Source: Paraburkholderia phenoliruptrix
GTDB lineage: Bacteria; Pseudomonadota; Gammaproteobacteria; Burkholderiales; Burkholderiaceae
DNA length: 64,000 bases
Assembly: GCF_902859825.1 (NCBI RefSeq)
Contig: NZ_CADIKB010000001.1
Location: forward strand, 310,001-374,000
Direction of reading: 5' to 3'
The position numbers and the translations under genes were made by a program. Under the pieces are notes generated by a model. The model searched no databases. It worked only from the letters and a program-made list of their open reading frames with translations, and was not told the DNA's origin. The number at the start of each line of letters is the position of its first letter. Within the stretch, counting starts at the first letter, position 1. Positions 25,503 through 34,526 of the stretch are shown here, piece by piece.

Positions 25503-25666
25503 CCTTTGCCGCCGGGTTTCGTCGGCGGAGGCGTTCAGGTCGTTCGTGGCCGGGCAAGCGACTGCCCGCCTTGGAAAGCGCGGGCAATGAACCTATGCTC
25601 GGAGGCAAGCAGGGAACTGCTGCCTTTCAGCCGGGTCTGCTGCTTATTCATCTACAGGAGCACCTC

Positions 25667-26098
25667 ATGACGCGTCCCGTCGATTCCGGCGTTATTCTCA
25701 TCGCGCGTATCGCGCTCGCCGTTCTATTCCTGTGGGGCGGCGTGATGAAACTGCTGGGTTATGCGGGTTTTGTCGGCTACCTGCATTCGAAGGGCGTGCC
25801 GTTCGTGCAGATTGCCGCGCCGATCGCCACCGCCGTCGAGGCATTGGGCGGGCTCTTGCTGATCGTCGGCTTCAAGGTGCGTCCGCTCGCGCTCATCATG
25901 GCGGTTTATACCGTGGCCACGGCGGTGCTCGGCCACGATTTCTGGAATGTGACCGACGCCGCCCTGCAGCGCGACATGGTGATCCATTTCTGGAAAAACA
26001 TCGGTATTGCCGGCGGTTTTCTGCTGCTGTTCGTGACCGGCGCGGGGCGTATCAGCATCGACGGTGCGCGCGCGCCGCGCGGCGGGCTCGGGCTCTGA
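25667..26098 (+). CDS. DoxX-family membrane protein
   Basis: A 143-residue inner-membrane protein with four hydrophobic helices and the DoxX pattern (ARIALAVLFLWGGVMKLLGY, then IAAPIATAVEALGGLLLIVG). AGGAG sits 7 bases before the ATG. DoxX proteins are redox-linked membrane subunits of unclear function. It is followed after 67 bases by a small unknown gene with a good ribosome site, and the pair likely forms a transcription unit that ends at a strong terminator. Confidence 0.88.
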   Translation: MTRPVDSGVILIARIALAVLFLWGGVMKLLGYAGFVGYLHSKGVPFVQIAAPIATAVEALGGLLLIVGFKVRPLALIMAVYTVATAVLGHDFWNVTDAALQRDMVIHFWKNIGIAGGFLLLFVTGAGRISIDGARAPRGGLGL

Positions 26099-26165
26099 GC
26101 AAGGGCGCGTTCGCCGGTCCGCTGGTTTTGCCTTGCTGTATTCGGCTGCAATCAAGGGAGCACAT

Positions 26166-26438
26166 ATGATTCAAAGTTTCGAGCAATCCATTGGCGGCAA
26201 GGTGCTGCAGTTGTGCGCGAGTCTGGGCGAAGGGCCCACGCCGCATCGCGTGATCATCAGCCTCGCCGATTCCGCGAAAACGCTGGTCATTCTGGATGCC
26301 TCCGGATTCCTCGGCACGATCAAGGCTGAGATCGAAGAGCCGGAAAAACTGATCGCCGATGCAATCAGCAAGGCGCAAAGCGAAGGGTTGATCGAAGCCG
26401 CGATCACGACCGGCACGATTCAGGAAGCGCGGCTGTAG
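26166..26438 (+). CDS. conserved-looking 90-residue hypothetical protein
   Basis: I do not recognise a family. The protein starts MIQSFEQSIGGKVLQLCAS, has no signal peptide or membrane segment, and is moderately acidic with a helix-rich C-terminal half (EEPEKLIADAISKAQSEGLIE). AGGGAG lies 6-8 bases before the ATG, better than for a longer in-frame extension that overlaps the DoxX gene. It is downstream of the DoxX gene and upstream of a T-run terminator. Codon use matches its neighbours. Confidence 0.72.
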   Translation: MIQSFEQSIGGKVLQLCASLGEGPTPHRVIISLADSAKTLVILDASGFLGTIKAEIEEPEKLIADAISKAQSEGLIEAAITTGTIQEARL

Positions 26439-26512
26439 CGCGTGCCCGTCGCTGTGTGCCGTGGTGCAAGGCACGCTTGCGGCGCGCTGGCGCCTGGTTG
26501 ACGTACCGCTGA

Positions 26513-26547
26513 CGACCCCGCGGCCGCAAGCCGCCGGGGTCGTTTTT
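26513..26547 (+). terminator. intrinsic terminator
   Basis: The stem CGACCCCG... / ...CGGGGTCG (with one bulge and a CGCAA loop) is followed by TTTTTT. It closes the DoxX and 90-residue protein unit. Confidence 0.85.
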
Positions 26548-26683
26548 TCGTGAGCCGGGAGCAAAGACGCGGCGAAATGATATGCCGCGCGTCGTCGAGA
26601 CGACGACATGATCGGCAAATGCAAGCAGACCACGCGACGGTCAAAGCCAGGCGCCGGAGCCGGGCGCCAAATCCCGGCGCGCC

Positions 26684-28150
26684 TCACCGCGAATTGCCGA
26701 CCCGCACTGAATCCGCTCGGCGCTGCTCTGGCGCCGACGAATGCGGCCGCGGATGCACGAGGCAGCTCATCACGCCGCCCAACACCAGCAGTCCGACCGA
26801 AATGGCGGTCGCCGCCTGCATGCCCGCCACAATCTGCGTCGCCGCCGAGCCGCCGGCCAGCGCGCCGAATGCCGCCACACCCACCGCGCCGCCCGCCTGA
26901 CGCGCCGTATTCAATACCGCCGATGCCGTGCCCGCGCGCCGTGCCTCCGCCGATGCCAGCACGGCGGTGGTCATCGCCGGCACCGCGAGCCCCATTCCCG
27001 ACGGAATCATCAGGAACGGCACCAGCAAGCCGACGAGCGGCGTGCCGGCATCGACGAAATGCAGCAGCCCGTAGCCGAGCCCGGCCGTGATCGCACCGGC
27101 GATCATCGGCACACGCACGCCGAAGCGGCCGACCACCCAGCCGCTCGCGACGTTCGATACCAGGAAGCCGCCCGTCAGCGGCAAAAACGCGAGGCCGGCC
27201 TGCAACGGCGTGTAGCCGCGCGCCCGCTGCAGGTACAGGCTGAGCACGAACACCATCCCGTAATAGGTCATGTTCACGCAGATGCCGAACACCACGGCTG
27301 CGCTGAAGCTGCGCTTGCCGAAGAGCGAGAGCGGCAGCATCGGCGCGCGCGCCCGCGCCTCGACCGCGACGAACGCCGCGCCTGCGAGCGCCGCCAGCAC
27401 GAAGCCGCCTGCGACAAGCGGATGGCTCAATCCGAGCGGCCGCCATTCGATCACTGCGGCGACGAAGGCGGTCAGCGCGACGATCGCGAGCGACTGACCG
27501 CCGAGATCGATGCCGCGCAGACTTGCATCGGCTTTCGCGGCGTCGTGCGGGGCCGAGCGGGCCGCTTGCGGGCGCGGGATCCACAGCAGCGTCGCCAGAA
27601 AGCCCGCCGCGCAAATCGGCAGATTGACGAGAAAAATGCTGCGCCAGCCGAAAGCCGCGATCAGAAGGCCGCCCGCCACCGGCCCCGCGGCGATGGAGAT
27701 CGCGCCCGAGGCTGTCCACAGGCCGACCGCGCGGGCACGCAGTTTGGGATCGTGTCCATACGCCTGGTTCAGCAGCGCGAGCGAATTCGGCAACATGGCG
27801 GCGGCGCCGACCCCTTGCAGCGCGCGCGCCGCGACGAGCATCGGCGCATCGAGCGCGACGCCGCACGCGAGCGAGGCCAGCGCGAACAGCACCATGCCCG
27901 CTGCATACAGGCGGCGCGCGCCGAAGCGGTCGCCGAGCGCGCCGGCCGACAGCATCAGCACGGCGAAGGCGAGCGTGTAGGCGTCCACGACCCATTGCAG
28001 GCCCGCGACGTTCGCGCGCAGATTCCCGCCGATTTCCGGCAACGCGATATTGACGATAGTCACGTCGAGCTGCGTGACGACGAAGCCGACGCTGACGGTC
28101 GCGAGCACGCGGCCGAGGGCGGGCGAAGCGGATGTTTTTAAGGAGTTCAT
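26684..28150 (-). CDS. MFS multidrug-type transporter, DHA2 family
   Basis: A 488-residue major facilitator with about 14 hydrophobic helices. The DHA2 antiporter signature is present in helix 1 (FVVTQLDVTIVNIALPEIG), motif A follows (LGDRFGARRLYAAG), and motif C is visible near AISIAAGPVAGGLLIAAFGWRSIF. This is the EmrB/QacA-type proton antiporter group, so export of a drug or metabolite is predicted. The ATG at 28150 is preferred; another lies 9 bases upstream and neither has a clear ribosome site. No membrane-fusion partner or regulator is adjacent, so it probably acts alone. Confidence 0.88.
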   Translation of the reverse strand: MNSLKTSASPALGRVLATVSVGFVVTQLDVTIVNIALPEIGGNLRANVAGLQWVVDAYTLAFAVLMLSAGALGDRFGARRLYAAGMVLFALASLACGVALDAPMLVAARALQGVGAAAMLPNSLALLNQAYGHDPKLRARAVGLWTASGAISIAAGPVAGGLLIAAFGWRSIFLVNLPICAAGFLATLLWIPRPQAARSAPHDAAKADASLRGIDLGGQSLAIVALTAFVAAVIEWRPLGLSHPLVAGGFVLAALAGAAFVAVEARARAPMLPLSLFGKRSFSAAVVFGICVNMTYYGMVFVLSLYLQRARGYTPLQAGLAFLPLTGGFLVSNVASGWVVGRFGVRVPMIAGAITAGLGYGLLHFVDAGTPLVGLLVPFLMIPSGMGLAVPAMTTAVLASAEARRAGTASAVLNTARQAGGAVGVAAFGALAGGSAATQIVAGMQAATAISVGLLVLGGVMSCLVHPRPHSSAPEQRRADSVRVGNSR

Positions 28151-28247
28151 GCGACACATCGTAGGCCGATCCGGCGTTCAATGTTTCGGGGCGGCGTGAA
28201 GTGTCGATGTCGGAACAAAGGGCGCGGTGCGGCGCCGGGAGCAACGA

Positions 28248-28275
28248 AAACGGCGCGTCCGAAGGCGCGCCGTTT
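28248..28275 (-). terminator. terminator of the MHS transporter gene
   Basis: A perfect 10-bp stem (AAACGGCGCG / CGCGCCGTTT) with an 8-base loop lies 24 bases beyond the MHS transporter stop. On the minus strand it is followed by TTTTCGTT. Confidence 0.75.
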
Positions 28276-28298
28276 CTGTCATGAGCGTAACAGCCGGA

Positions 28299-29600
28299 TC
28301 AGCGCTTCTTCGGCGCGTCCTTGATGAGGAAGGTGGTCAGCGCGCCGAGCACGCAGATCGCGCCGACATAGAGCGGCGGCGCCATCGGATTGGACTTCAT
28401 CATCAGCGAAACGGCGATCGGCGTGAGTCCGCCGAACACCGCATACGCGACGTTGTACGAAAACGAAATGCCGGAAAAGCGCACCACCGGCGGGAAGGCT
28501 TTCACCATCACGAACGGAATCGCGCCGATCACACCGACCAGAAAGCCGGTCACGCCGTACAGCGGCACGAGCGTGGAGGTGTCGACGGCGAGCTGCTGGA
28601 ACATCGCGTAGTAGGTCACGGCGAGCGCGAGGCCGCCGATGAAGATCGTGCGCCCCGCGCCGACGCGCCCCGCGATCGAGCCCGCCATCACGCAGCCGAC
28701 GGTCAGGCACAGCGTCGCGACGCAGTTCGCGAGCAGCGCGGTGGCCGGCGCAATGTGGAACTGCTTTTGCAGCAGCGTCGGCGTCATCAGAATCACGACG
28801 ACGATCGCGGCGGACAGCATCCACGTGAGCAGCATCGACACGATGACCGCACGGCCGTGATCGCGCAGCACGGCCTTGAGCGGCACTTCGGCGGCAATCG
28901 CCTTACGCTGCTTGAGTTCGGCGAACACCGGCGTTTCGTGCAGCCAGCGGCGCAGGTAGACCGAGAACATGCCGAACACGCCGCCGATCAGAAACGGAAT
29001 GCGCCAGGCGTAATCCGCGATCTCGGCGGGCGCGAACTGGCGATTGACCGCCGACGCGATCAGCGAGCCGAGCAGAATGCCTGCCGTGAGGCCGGCCGTC
29101 AGCGTGCCGCACGCGTAGCCGATGTGCCGCTCGGGCACGTGCTCGGAGACGAACACCCAGGCGCCCGGCACTTCGCCGCCCACAGCTGCGCCTTGCATCA
29201 CGCGAAACAGCAGCAACAGGACCGGCGCCATCACGCCGATGCTCGCGTAGGTGGGCAACAGGCCCATCATCAGCGTCGGCACGGACATGAGCAGCACGGA
29301 AAGCGTGAACATGCGCTTGCGGCCGAATAGGTCGCCGAAATGCGCCATGATGATGCCGCCGAGCGGCCGTGCCAGATACCCCGCGGCGAAGATGCCGAAG
29401 GTCTGTACCTGGCGCAGCCAGTCGGGCATCGTCGCCGGGAAAAACAGCTGGCCGATGGCCGGCGCGAAAAACACGAAGATGATGAAGTCGTAGAACTCGA
29501 GCGCGCCGCCCAAGGCCGCGAGGCCGAGCGTTTTATAGTCGCTGCGCCCGAGCGGGCGTGGGGTGACAGCCTGCGCTCCACCCAGATTTGTCGCTTGCAT
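28299..29600 (-). CDS. MFS metabolite:H+ symporter (MHS family)
   Basis: A 433-residue 12-helix importer of the MHS group, which includes transporters for alpha-ketoglutarate, citrate, shikimate and proline/betaine. Signatures are ALGGALEFYDFIIFVFFAPA in helix 1, GYLARPLGGIIMAHFGDLFGRK for motif A, and RVMQGAAVGGEVPGAWVFVSEH. I chose the ATG at 29600, where the conserved part begins. It is monocistronic with its own terminator, and is divergent from an orphan response regulator. The hydroxyproline locus begins 1.1 kb away, and a role in amino-acid uptake is possible but not shown. Confidence 0.88.
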   Translation of the reverse strand: MQATNLGGAQAVTPRPLGRSDYKTLGLAALGGALEFYDFIIFVFFAPAIGQLFFPATMPDWLRQVQTFGIFAAGYLARPLGGIIMAHFGDLFGRKRMFTLSVLLMSVPTLMMGLLPTYASIGVMAPVLLLLFRVMQGAAVGGEVPGAWVFVSEHVPERHIGYACGTLTAGLTAGILLGSLIASAVNRQFAPAEIADYAWRIPFLIGGVFGMFSVYLRRWLHETPVFAELKQRKAIAAEVPLKAVLRDHGRAVIVSMLLTWMLSAAIVVVILMTPTLLQKQFHIAPATALLANCVATLCLTVGCVMAGSIAGRVGAGRTIFIGGLALAVTYYAMFQQLAVDTSTLVPLYGVTGFLVGVIGAIPFVMVKAFPPVVRFSGISFSYNVAYAVFGGLTPIAVSLMMKSNPMAPPLYVGAICVLGALTTFLIKDAPKKR

Positions 29601-29993
29601 TGCTATGTCGTTGTCTTGAATGGAAAACCACGTGTGGCGTGGAAAAACGGCACTCGTCGGCGAGAAGTGTGGCAACGGCTGGGTAGAGCGCGGGACACCG
29701 GCGCGCCGGACCGGGTAGGGCGGCGCGATGACGAAAGAAGCCAGCCCGCGATTTTACAGGATCAATGCGAATTGCTTCGGGAAGTGCTTAATTCGATTGG
29801 GAAAGTTCCGCATGCGCCGCGGATTGGGCGGCTTTGACGAAAACCGCGGCGAGGCTTGCGCAGACGCTTGTAGTCCGTTGGCCATTCGGCGATCGGATCG
29901 GTCAGAGCCGCGCCTAAATTCGGATTGATCCTATGGGATAGGGCGGGTGGGCCTTCGAGAATCGCGTCCACGCCATCTGTTAAGAGTCATCCC
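29601..29993. other. 393-base divergent spacer
   Basis: This separates the MHS transporter from the orphan response regulator and must carry both promoters. It is slightly AT-richer around 29765-29815. I found no convincing promoter pair, palindrome or small gene in it. Confidence 0.45.
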
Positions 29994-30716
29994 ATGCGCA
30001 TTGCCATTCTCCAACGCGATCCCGTCGTGCGTCAGTCGATTGAGAAAATCCTGACGGCTGCAGGCCATACCTGCGCAGGCTATGACGACGGCTTGACCAT
30101 GTCGAAAACGCTGGCTCGTTCCACCGTGGATCTGCTGGTGCTGGACTGGCACGGCACGCGTCTGTCGGGCACGGAGGTGCTGAGAACGGCGCGCGCGGTC
30201 GGCGGTGACCGCTTACCGGTGATCTTCGTGTCGCGGGAAGCGTCGGAGGAGAGCATGGTGCGCGCGTTCGTCAACGGCGCGGACGACTACGTCGCGCTGC
30301 CGCTGCGTCCGGCGGAGTTCCGCGAGCGCGTCACGGCGCTCTTGCGGCGCGCCTATCCGGACCGCTTCGGCACCGCGAGCTTCGACGTGGGGCCGTACCG
30401 CTTCGACACGCATCGCCAGATCGTGATGCTGCGCGGCCAGCCGGTCGCCTTGTCGGGCACGCAATACCGGCTGGCCTCGTTGTTTTTCTCGAACATCGGC
30501 CGCGTGATGTCGCGCGATCACATTTTCGCGATGGTGTGGGGCCGCGAATTCCGCGAGTTCACCCGCACCATCGACAGCCACGTGTCGCGGCTGCGTCTGT
30601 TGCTCGAAATCGAGCCGCAAAACGAGTTTCGGCTGCAGCCGGTTTATAAGAGCGGCTACAGGCTGCTGCATCTGCGTCACGACGATGCCGCGCACGCGCA
30701 GCAGCAGGCCGCCTGA
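29994..30716 (+). CDS. orphan OmpR-type response regulator with degenerate receiver
   Basis: A 240-residue protein with a receiver domain (residues 1-118) and an OmpR/PhoB winged-helix DNA-binding domain (about 130-228, LSGTQYRLASLFF to KSGYRLLHL). The phosphoacceptor aspartate D51 and S80 are present. The acidic pair that binds magnesium is replaced by Q7-R8, and the conserved lysine before the proline is L102. Such receivers usually do not undergo normal phosphorylation. No histidine kinase gene is adjacent. It may act without phosphate or respond to another signal. The closest neighbour on the same strand is the hydroxyproline locus, but no link is evident. Confidence 0.9.
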   Translation: MRIAILQRDPVVRQSIEKILTAAGHTCAGYDDGLTMSKTLARSTVDLLVLDWHGTRLSGTEVLRTARAVGGDRLPVIFVSREASEESMVRAFVNGADDYVALPLRPAEFRERVTALLRRAYPDRFGTASFDVGPYRFDTHRQIVMLRGQPVALSGTQYRLASLFFSNIGRVMSRDHIFAMVWGREFREFTRTIDSHVSRLRLLLEIEPQNEFRLQPVYKSGYRLLHLRHDDAAHAQQQAA

Positions 30717-30731
30717 AGCCCTCTCGCTCGC

Positions 30732-31637
30732 TCAAAGGCTCGGCAGTGCCGGCCGCGTTTCAAGCGACTTGCGGATCAGCGCTTCAACGGCGGCGCGCTC
30801 GTCACCCGCCAGCGGCAGGCGCGGCGGACGCACCGGCTCCGTGCCGAGTCCCACCATCGCCTCGGCGAGCTTGATGTTCTGAACGAGCTTCGGCGAGACG
30901 TCGAGCGCGAGCAGCGGCGCGAACCAGCGGTAGATGGCTCGGGCTTCTTCCAGCCGTCCCGCTTTCAGCAGTTTGTAGATCGCCACCGTCTCATGCGGAA
31001 ACGCGCACACGAGACCGGCCACCCAGCCATGCGCGCCCATCAGGATCGCTTCCATCGCGAGGTTGTCGACCCCGCACAGAATCGCGAAGCGGTCGCCGAC
31101 TGCGTTGATCAGATCGGTCACGCGCCGCACGTCCCCGCACGATTCCTTGATCGCGACGATTTTCTTTTCGTCGGCGATTTCCGCAAACATGTCGGGCGTC
31201 ATGTCCACGCCGTAAGCAAGCGGATTGTTGTAGATCATGAGCGGCAGCGCGCTTGCGTCGGCGACGCTGCGAAAATGATGCAGCGTCTCGCGACGATCCG
31301 ACAGATAGCGCAGGCCCGGCAGCACCATGAAACCGGCGGCGCCGCGACGGCTGCCGGCTTCGGCCTGGCGGCACGCGTCGAGCGTGCTGTTTTCCGCGAT
31401 GGTCAGCAGCACCGGCACGCGGCCGCGCGAAGCTTCCACGGCGATGTCGAGGACCTGCAGCTTTTCGTCGAGCGAGAGCGTCGACGCCTCGCCGAGCGAT
31501 CCGCAGACGATGATGCCGTCCACGCCCGCGTCGATCTGCGCTTCAATATTCTTGCCGGTCCACGCCCGGTCTATGCTGAAATCCGCGTTGAACTTGGTGG
31601 TGACCGCCGGCAATACGCCTTCCCAGATATGCGCCAC
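30732..31637 (-). CDS. lhpC: probable 1-pyrroline-4-hydroxy-2-carboxylate deaminase (LhpC type)
   Basis: A 301-residue DapA-family enzyme. The Schiff-base lysine is K164 (IVAIKESCGD), the catalytic tyrosine is Y136 (LMIYNNPLAYG) and the GSLGEAST loop is present, so the active site is intact. Among DapA homologues the deaminase of the hydroxyproline pathway, which makes alpha-ketoglutarate semialdehyde, is indicated by the adjacent epimerase and D-hydroxyproline dehydrogenase genes. The start is GTG at 31637 with AGGAG about 8 bases upstream. It is divergent from the epimerase operon across a 365-base spacer. Confidence 0.82.
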   Translation of the reverse strand: MAHIWEGVLPAVTTKFNADFSIDRAWTGKNIEAQIDAGVDGIIVCGSLGEASTLSLDEKLQVLDIAVEASRGRVPVLLTIAENSTLDACRQAEAGSRRGAAGFMVLPGLRYLSDRRETLHHFRSVADASALPLMIYNNPLAYGVDMTPDMFAEIADEKKIVAIKESCGDVRRVTDLINAVGDRFAILCGVDNLAMEAILMGAHGWVAGLVCAFPHETVAIYKLLKAGRLEEARAIYRWFAPLLALDVSPKLVQNIKLAEAMVGLGTEPVRPPRLPLAGDERAAVEALIRKSLETRPALPSL

Positions 31638-32002
31638 GACTGCTCTCCTGAATGTGATGAGTCAAGCGCAGTGTAAGCAGCGAAAACGCCGCCGTCTTGC
31701 GCGAATCGCGCGTGGCGGATGACGATTTCGGCACAGTGCGGCCGGTGATGGAGCGCGGGCGTTCGGCTGCGCCGCGGGCAGGCCGCGCGTGATGCTCAAC
31801 CTTAGATCCGTCGCGGCGCCATCCTGGATGAGCGAGCGGGCCTTGTTGCTGCGGCGTGCCGCAGGCGTGTTCAAGGCGGGTGAGAACAGTCCGGCGTCCT
31901 CGACCGATGACCTGATCCGTGCTGCGAACTATGCCGAAATCGTCACAATCCACGCGCACGCGCACCAAGACTCGCGCGTGCGCCGTTCCTACCATGTGCG
32001 TC
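31638..32002. other. 365-base divergent spacer of the hydroxyproline locus
   Basis: This separates lhpC from the epimerase gene and should hold promoters and sites for the AraC-type regulator encoded at the end of the locus. I could not identify a convincing repeat, promoter or small gene by eye. Confidence 0.45.
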
Positions 32003-32974
32003 ATGAAAACGCTCAATATCATCGACTCCCACACCGGCGGTGAACCGACCCGCCTTGTCGTGTCGGGCGGCCCGGACCTCGGCGGCGGAACGCTCGCGCA
32101 GCGGCTCGACGTATTTCGCACCCGCTTCGACGACTGGCGCGCCGGCATCGTCACCGAACCGCGCGGCTCGGACGTGGTGGTCGGCGCGCTGCTGTGCGAG
32201 CCCGACGATCCGTCGTGCGCCGCGGGCGTGATCTTTTTCAACAACGTCGGCTATCTCGGCATGTGCGGGCACGGCACGATCGGCCTCGTGGTGTCGCTCG
32301 CGCACCTGGGGCGCATCGCGCCGGGGCGTCATCGCATCGAAACACCCGTTGGCGTGGTGGAAGCCACGCTCAATGACGACGGCAGTGTCGCGGTGCGCAA
32401 CGTGCCGGCCTATCGCTATCGCAAGGCCGTGCAGGTGGAGGTGCCCGGTCACGGCGTGCTGACGGGCGACATCGGCTGGGGCGGCAACTGGTTCTTTCTC
32501 GTCGCGGAGCATGGCCGTTCGCTCGAGGCGGCGCGTATCCCCGAGTTGACGGCGTTCAGCTCGGCGATTCGCGACGCGCTCATCGCGCAGGGCATCACGG
32601 GCGGCGAGGGCGCGCTGATCGACCATATCGAACTCTTTGGGCCGGGTTCGCGCGACGGCATCGACAGCCGCAGTTTCGTGCTGTGTCCGGGCAACGCGTA
32701 CGACCGCTCGCCGTGCGGCACAGGCACGAGCGCGAAAGTCGCCTGCCTCGCGGCAGACGGCAAGCTCGCCGAAGGCGCGGTGTGGCGGCAGGAAAGCATT
32801 ATCGGCAGCGTGTTCGAGGCGAGTTACCGGCGTGCGGGCGACGATGTCCGCGACGGCGTCAGCGACGGCGTCCGCGTCATTCCAACCATCACGGGTCATG
32901 CGTATATTGCGGCGGAAGGGCGGCTTTGCTTCGACGAGCGCGATCCGTTCGCATGGGGCATCCGCACGGCATGA
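32003..32974 (+). CDS. lhpA: 4-hydroxyproline 2-epimerase
   Basis: A 323-residue proline racemase-family enzyme. Both catalytic cysteines are present (GMCGHGTIG region and [11 protein letters not shown]), which marks two-base racemases and epimerases rather than the dehydratase branch. Converting trans-4-hydroxy-L-proline to the cis-D form fits the downstream D-hydroxyproline dehydrogenase genes. The ATG at 32003 begins the conserved [17 protein letters not shown]. There is a short repeat-made loop (VRDGVSDGV) near the C terminus. Its TGA overlaps the next ATG, so the genes are translationally coupled. Confidence 0.88.
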   Translation: MKTLNIIDSHTGGEPTRLVVSGGPDLGGGTLAQRLDVFRTRFDDWRAGIVTEPRGSDVVVGALLCEPDDPSCAAGVIFFNNVGYLGMCGHGTIGLVVSLAHLGRIAPGRHRIETPVGVVEATLNDDGSVAVRNVPAYRYRKAVQVEVPGHGVLTGDIGWGGNWFFLVAEHGRSLEAARIPELTAFSSAIRDALIAQGITGGEGALIDHIELFGPGSRDGIDSRSFVLCPGNAYDRSPCGTGTSAKVACLAADGKLAEGAVWRQESIIGSVFEASYRRAGDDVRDGVSDGVRVIPTITGHAYIAAEGRLCFDERDPFAWGIRTA

Positions 32975-34098
32975 CGGCGGATGCGTTGATTGTCGGCGCG
33001 GGCATCGTGGGCGCGGCCTGTGCGGCCGAGCTGGCCGCGCTCGGCATGCAGGTCGAGGTGCTCGACGCACAAGGCGTCGGCGGCGGCGCGACGGCGGCCG
33101 GCATGGGCCATATTGTCGTAATGAACGACTCGCCGGCGGAACTGGCGCTGTCGCTGTATTCGCGCGACCTGTGGCTGCAGCTCGCGCCGCAGTTGCGCGC
33201 GCGCGACGCCTTCGCGCGCTGCGGCACGCTCTGGCTCGCCGCCGACGAAGAAGAATGGCAAGCCGCCCACGCCATGCAGGCCGCTTACGAAGCACAGGGC
33301 GTCTCGGCGGAACTGCTCGACGCGTCCGCGCTGCGCCAATGCGAGCCGGCGGTGGCGGCGTCGCTCGTCGGCGGTTTGCGGATTCCGCACGACAGCATCG
33401 TTTATGCGCCGACGGCTGCGGAGTGGCTGCTGACGCAATCGCCGGCGTCCGCGACAATCGGCGTGCGGCTCGGCGCGCCGGTCGTCCGCGTGGATCCGAC
33501 CGGTGTCACACTCGCCAATGGCGAGCGGCGCGGTGCGCGGCATGTGATCGTCGCGAACGGGCTGGGCGCTCGCGAGCTGTTGCCCACGCTGCCCCTGCAG
33601 CCGAAGAAAGGTCATCTGCTGATCACGGACCGCTATCCCGAGCTGATCCATCATCAGCTGCTCGAGCTCGGCTACATCAAGAGCGCGCATCATGCGAGCG
33701 GAACGTCCGTCGCTTTCAATGCGCAGCCGCGGCCGACGGGGCAACTGCTGATCGGCTCGTCGCGCCAGTTCGACACCACCGACCCGGCGGTCGAGCTGCC
33801 CGTGCTCGCGCAGATGCTGCAGCGCGCGGCCCACTATCTGCCGATGCTGCCGCAGCTCAACGGCATTCGCGCATGGACCGGCTTTCGCGCCGCCTCGCCC
33901 GACGGCTTGCCGCTGATCGGTCCGGCCGGCGATCACGCGCCCGGCGTGTGGCTGGCCGTCGGTCATGAGGGCCTGGGTGTGACGACATCGCTCGCGACGG
34001 CGAAACTGCTTGCCGCGCAGATCGTCGGACAGGCCGCGGCGATTCCCGTCGAACCTTACTTGCCGGGCCGGTTTGTGCACGAGGTGGCGCATGAGTGA
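32971..34098 (+). CDS. lhpB: D-hydroxyproline dehydrogenase, DAO-type FAD subunit (LhpB type)
   Basis: A 375-residue FAD-dependent oxidoreductase of the D-amino-acid oxidase/glycine oxidase family. It starts with the dinucleotide-binding motif [17 protein letters not shown], and ends with the FAD-binding C-terminal motif [13 protein letters not shown]. It overlaps the epimerase gene by 4 bases and the ferredoxin-like gene by 8 bases. In Pseudomonas the homologous LhpB/LhpE/LhpF proteins form a heteromeric D-hydroxyproline dehydrogenase; all three are present here in the same block. The product would be 1-pyrroline-4-hydroxy-2-carboxylate. Confidence 0.85.
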   Translation: MTADALIVGAGIVGAACAAELAALGMQVEVLDAQGVGGGATAAGMGHIVVMNDSPAELALSLYSRDLWLQLAPQLRARDAFARCGTLWLAADEEEWQAAHAMQAAYEAQGVSAELLDASALRQCEPAVAASLVGGLRIPHDSIVYAPTAAEWLLTQSPASATIGVRLGAPVVRVDPTGVTLANGERRGARHVIVANGLGARELLPTLPLQPKKGHLLITDRYPELIHHQLLELGYIKSAHHASGTSVAFNAQPRPTGQLLIGSSRQFDTTDPAVELPVLAQMLQRAAHYLPMLPQLNGIRAWTGFRAASPDGLPLIGPAGDHAPGVWLAVGHEGLGVTTSLATAKLLAAQIVGQAAAIPVEPYLPGRFVHEVAHE

Positions 34099-34366
34099 GA
34101 GCGGCGCGGTGCGCATTCGGGTGAAGATCGACGGCCTTGCGCTCGAGGTCGACCCGGGCACGACCGTGGCAGCGGCGCTGGTGCTGGCGGGCGCGTCGGG
34201 CGGCACGCGGCTCTCCGTGCGCGGCGAGCCGCGCGCCGCGTTCTGCGGCATGGGCGTCTGTCAGGAATGCCGCGTGACGATAGACGGCCGCGCGCACGTG
34301 CTCGCGTGTCAGACGCTGTGCCGCGACGGCCAGATGGTGAACACGCAGAAGGCGATTACGCGATGA
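34091..34366 (+). CDS. lhpF: [2Fe-2S] subunit of D-hydroxyproline dehydrogenase (LhpF type)
   Basis: A 91-residue ferredoxin-fold protein. The cysteines AFCGMGVCQECRV plus a later LACQTLC supply the [2Fe-2S] ligands in the arrangement of HcnA/OoxA/LhpF-type small subunits. It overlaps the FAD subunit gene by 8 bases and would pass electrons between the two flavoprotein subunits. The last codons run to TGA at 34366, and a 160-base gap precedes the next subunit gene. Confidence 0.85.
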   Translation: MSESGAVRIRVKIDGLALEVDPGTTVAAALVLAGASGGTRLSVRGEPRAAFCGMGVCQECRVTIDGRAHVLACQTLCRDGQMVNTQKAITR

Positions 34367-34526
34367 AACGGCAACTTCCGATTGTGTGGAGAGAGACTCG
34401 CCGGCTATGGCCGGCCGCGCCGCGCGCGACACGCGGATGCACAATCACATCTCGTCGCTGCACCGCGAACGCGGATCGCCTCCGCGGCAAGCGCCAGCCT
34501 CTGCGCGAGGCACAGGTGGATCCATC

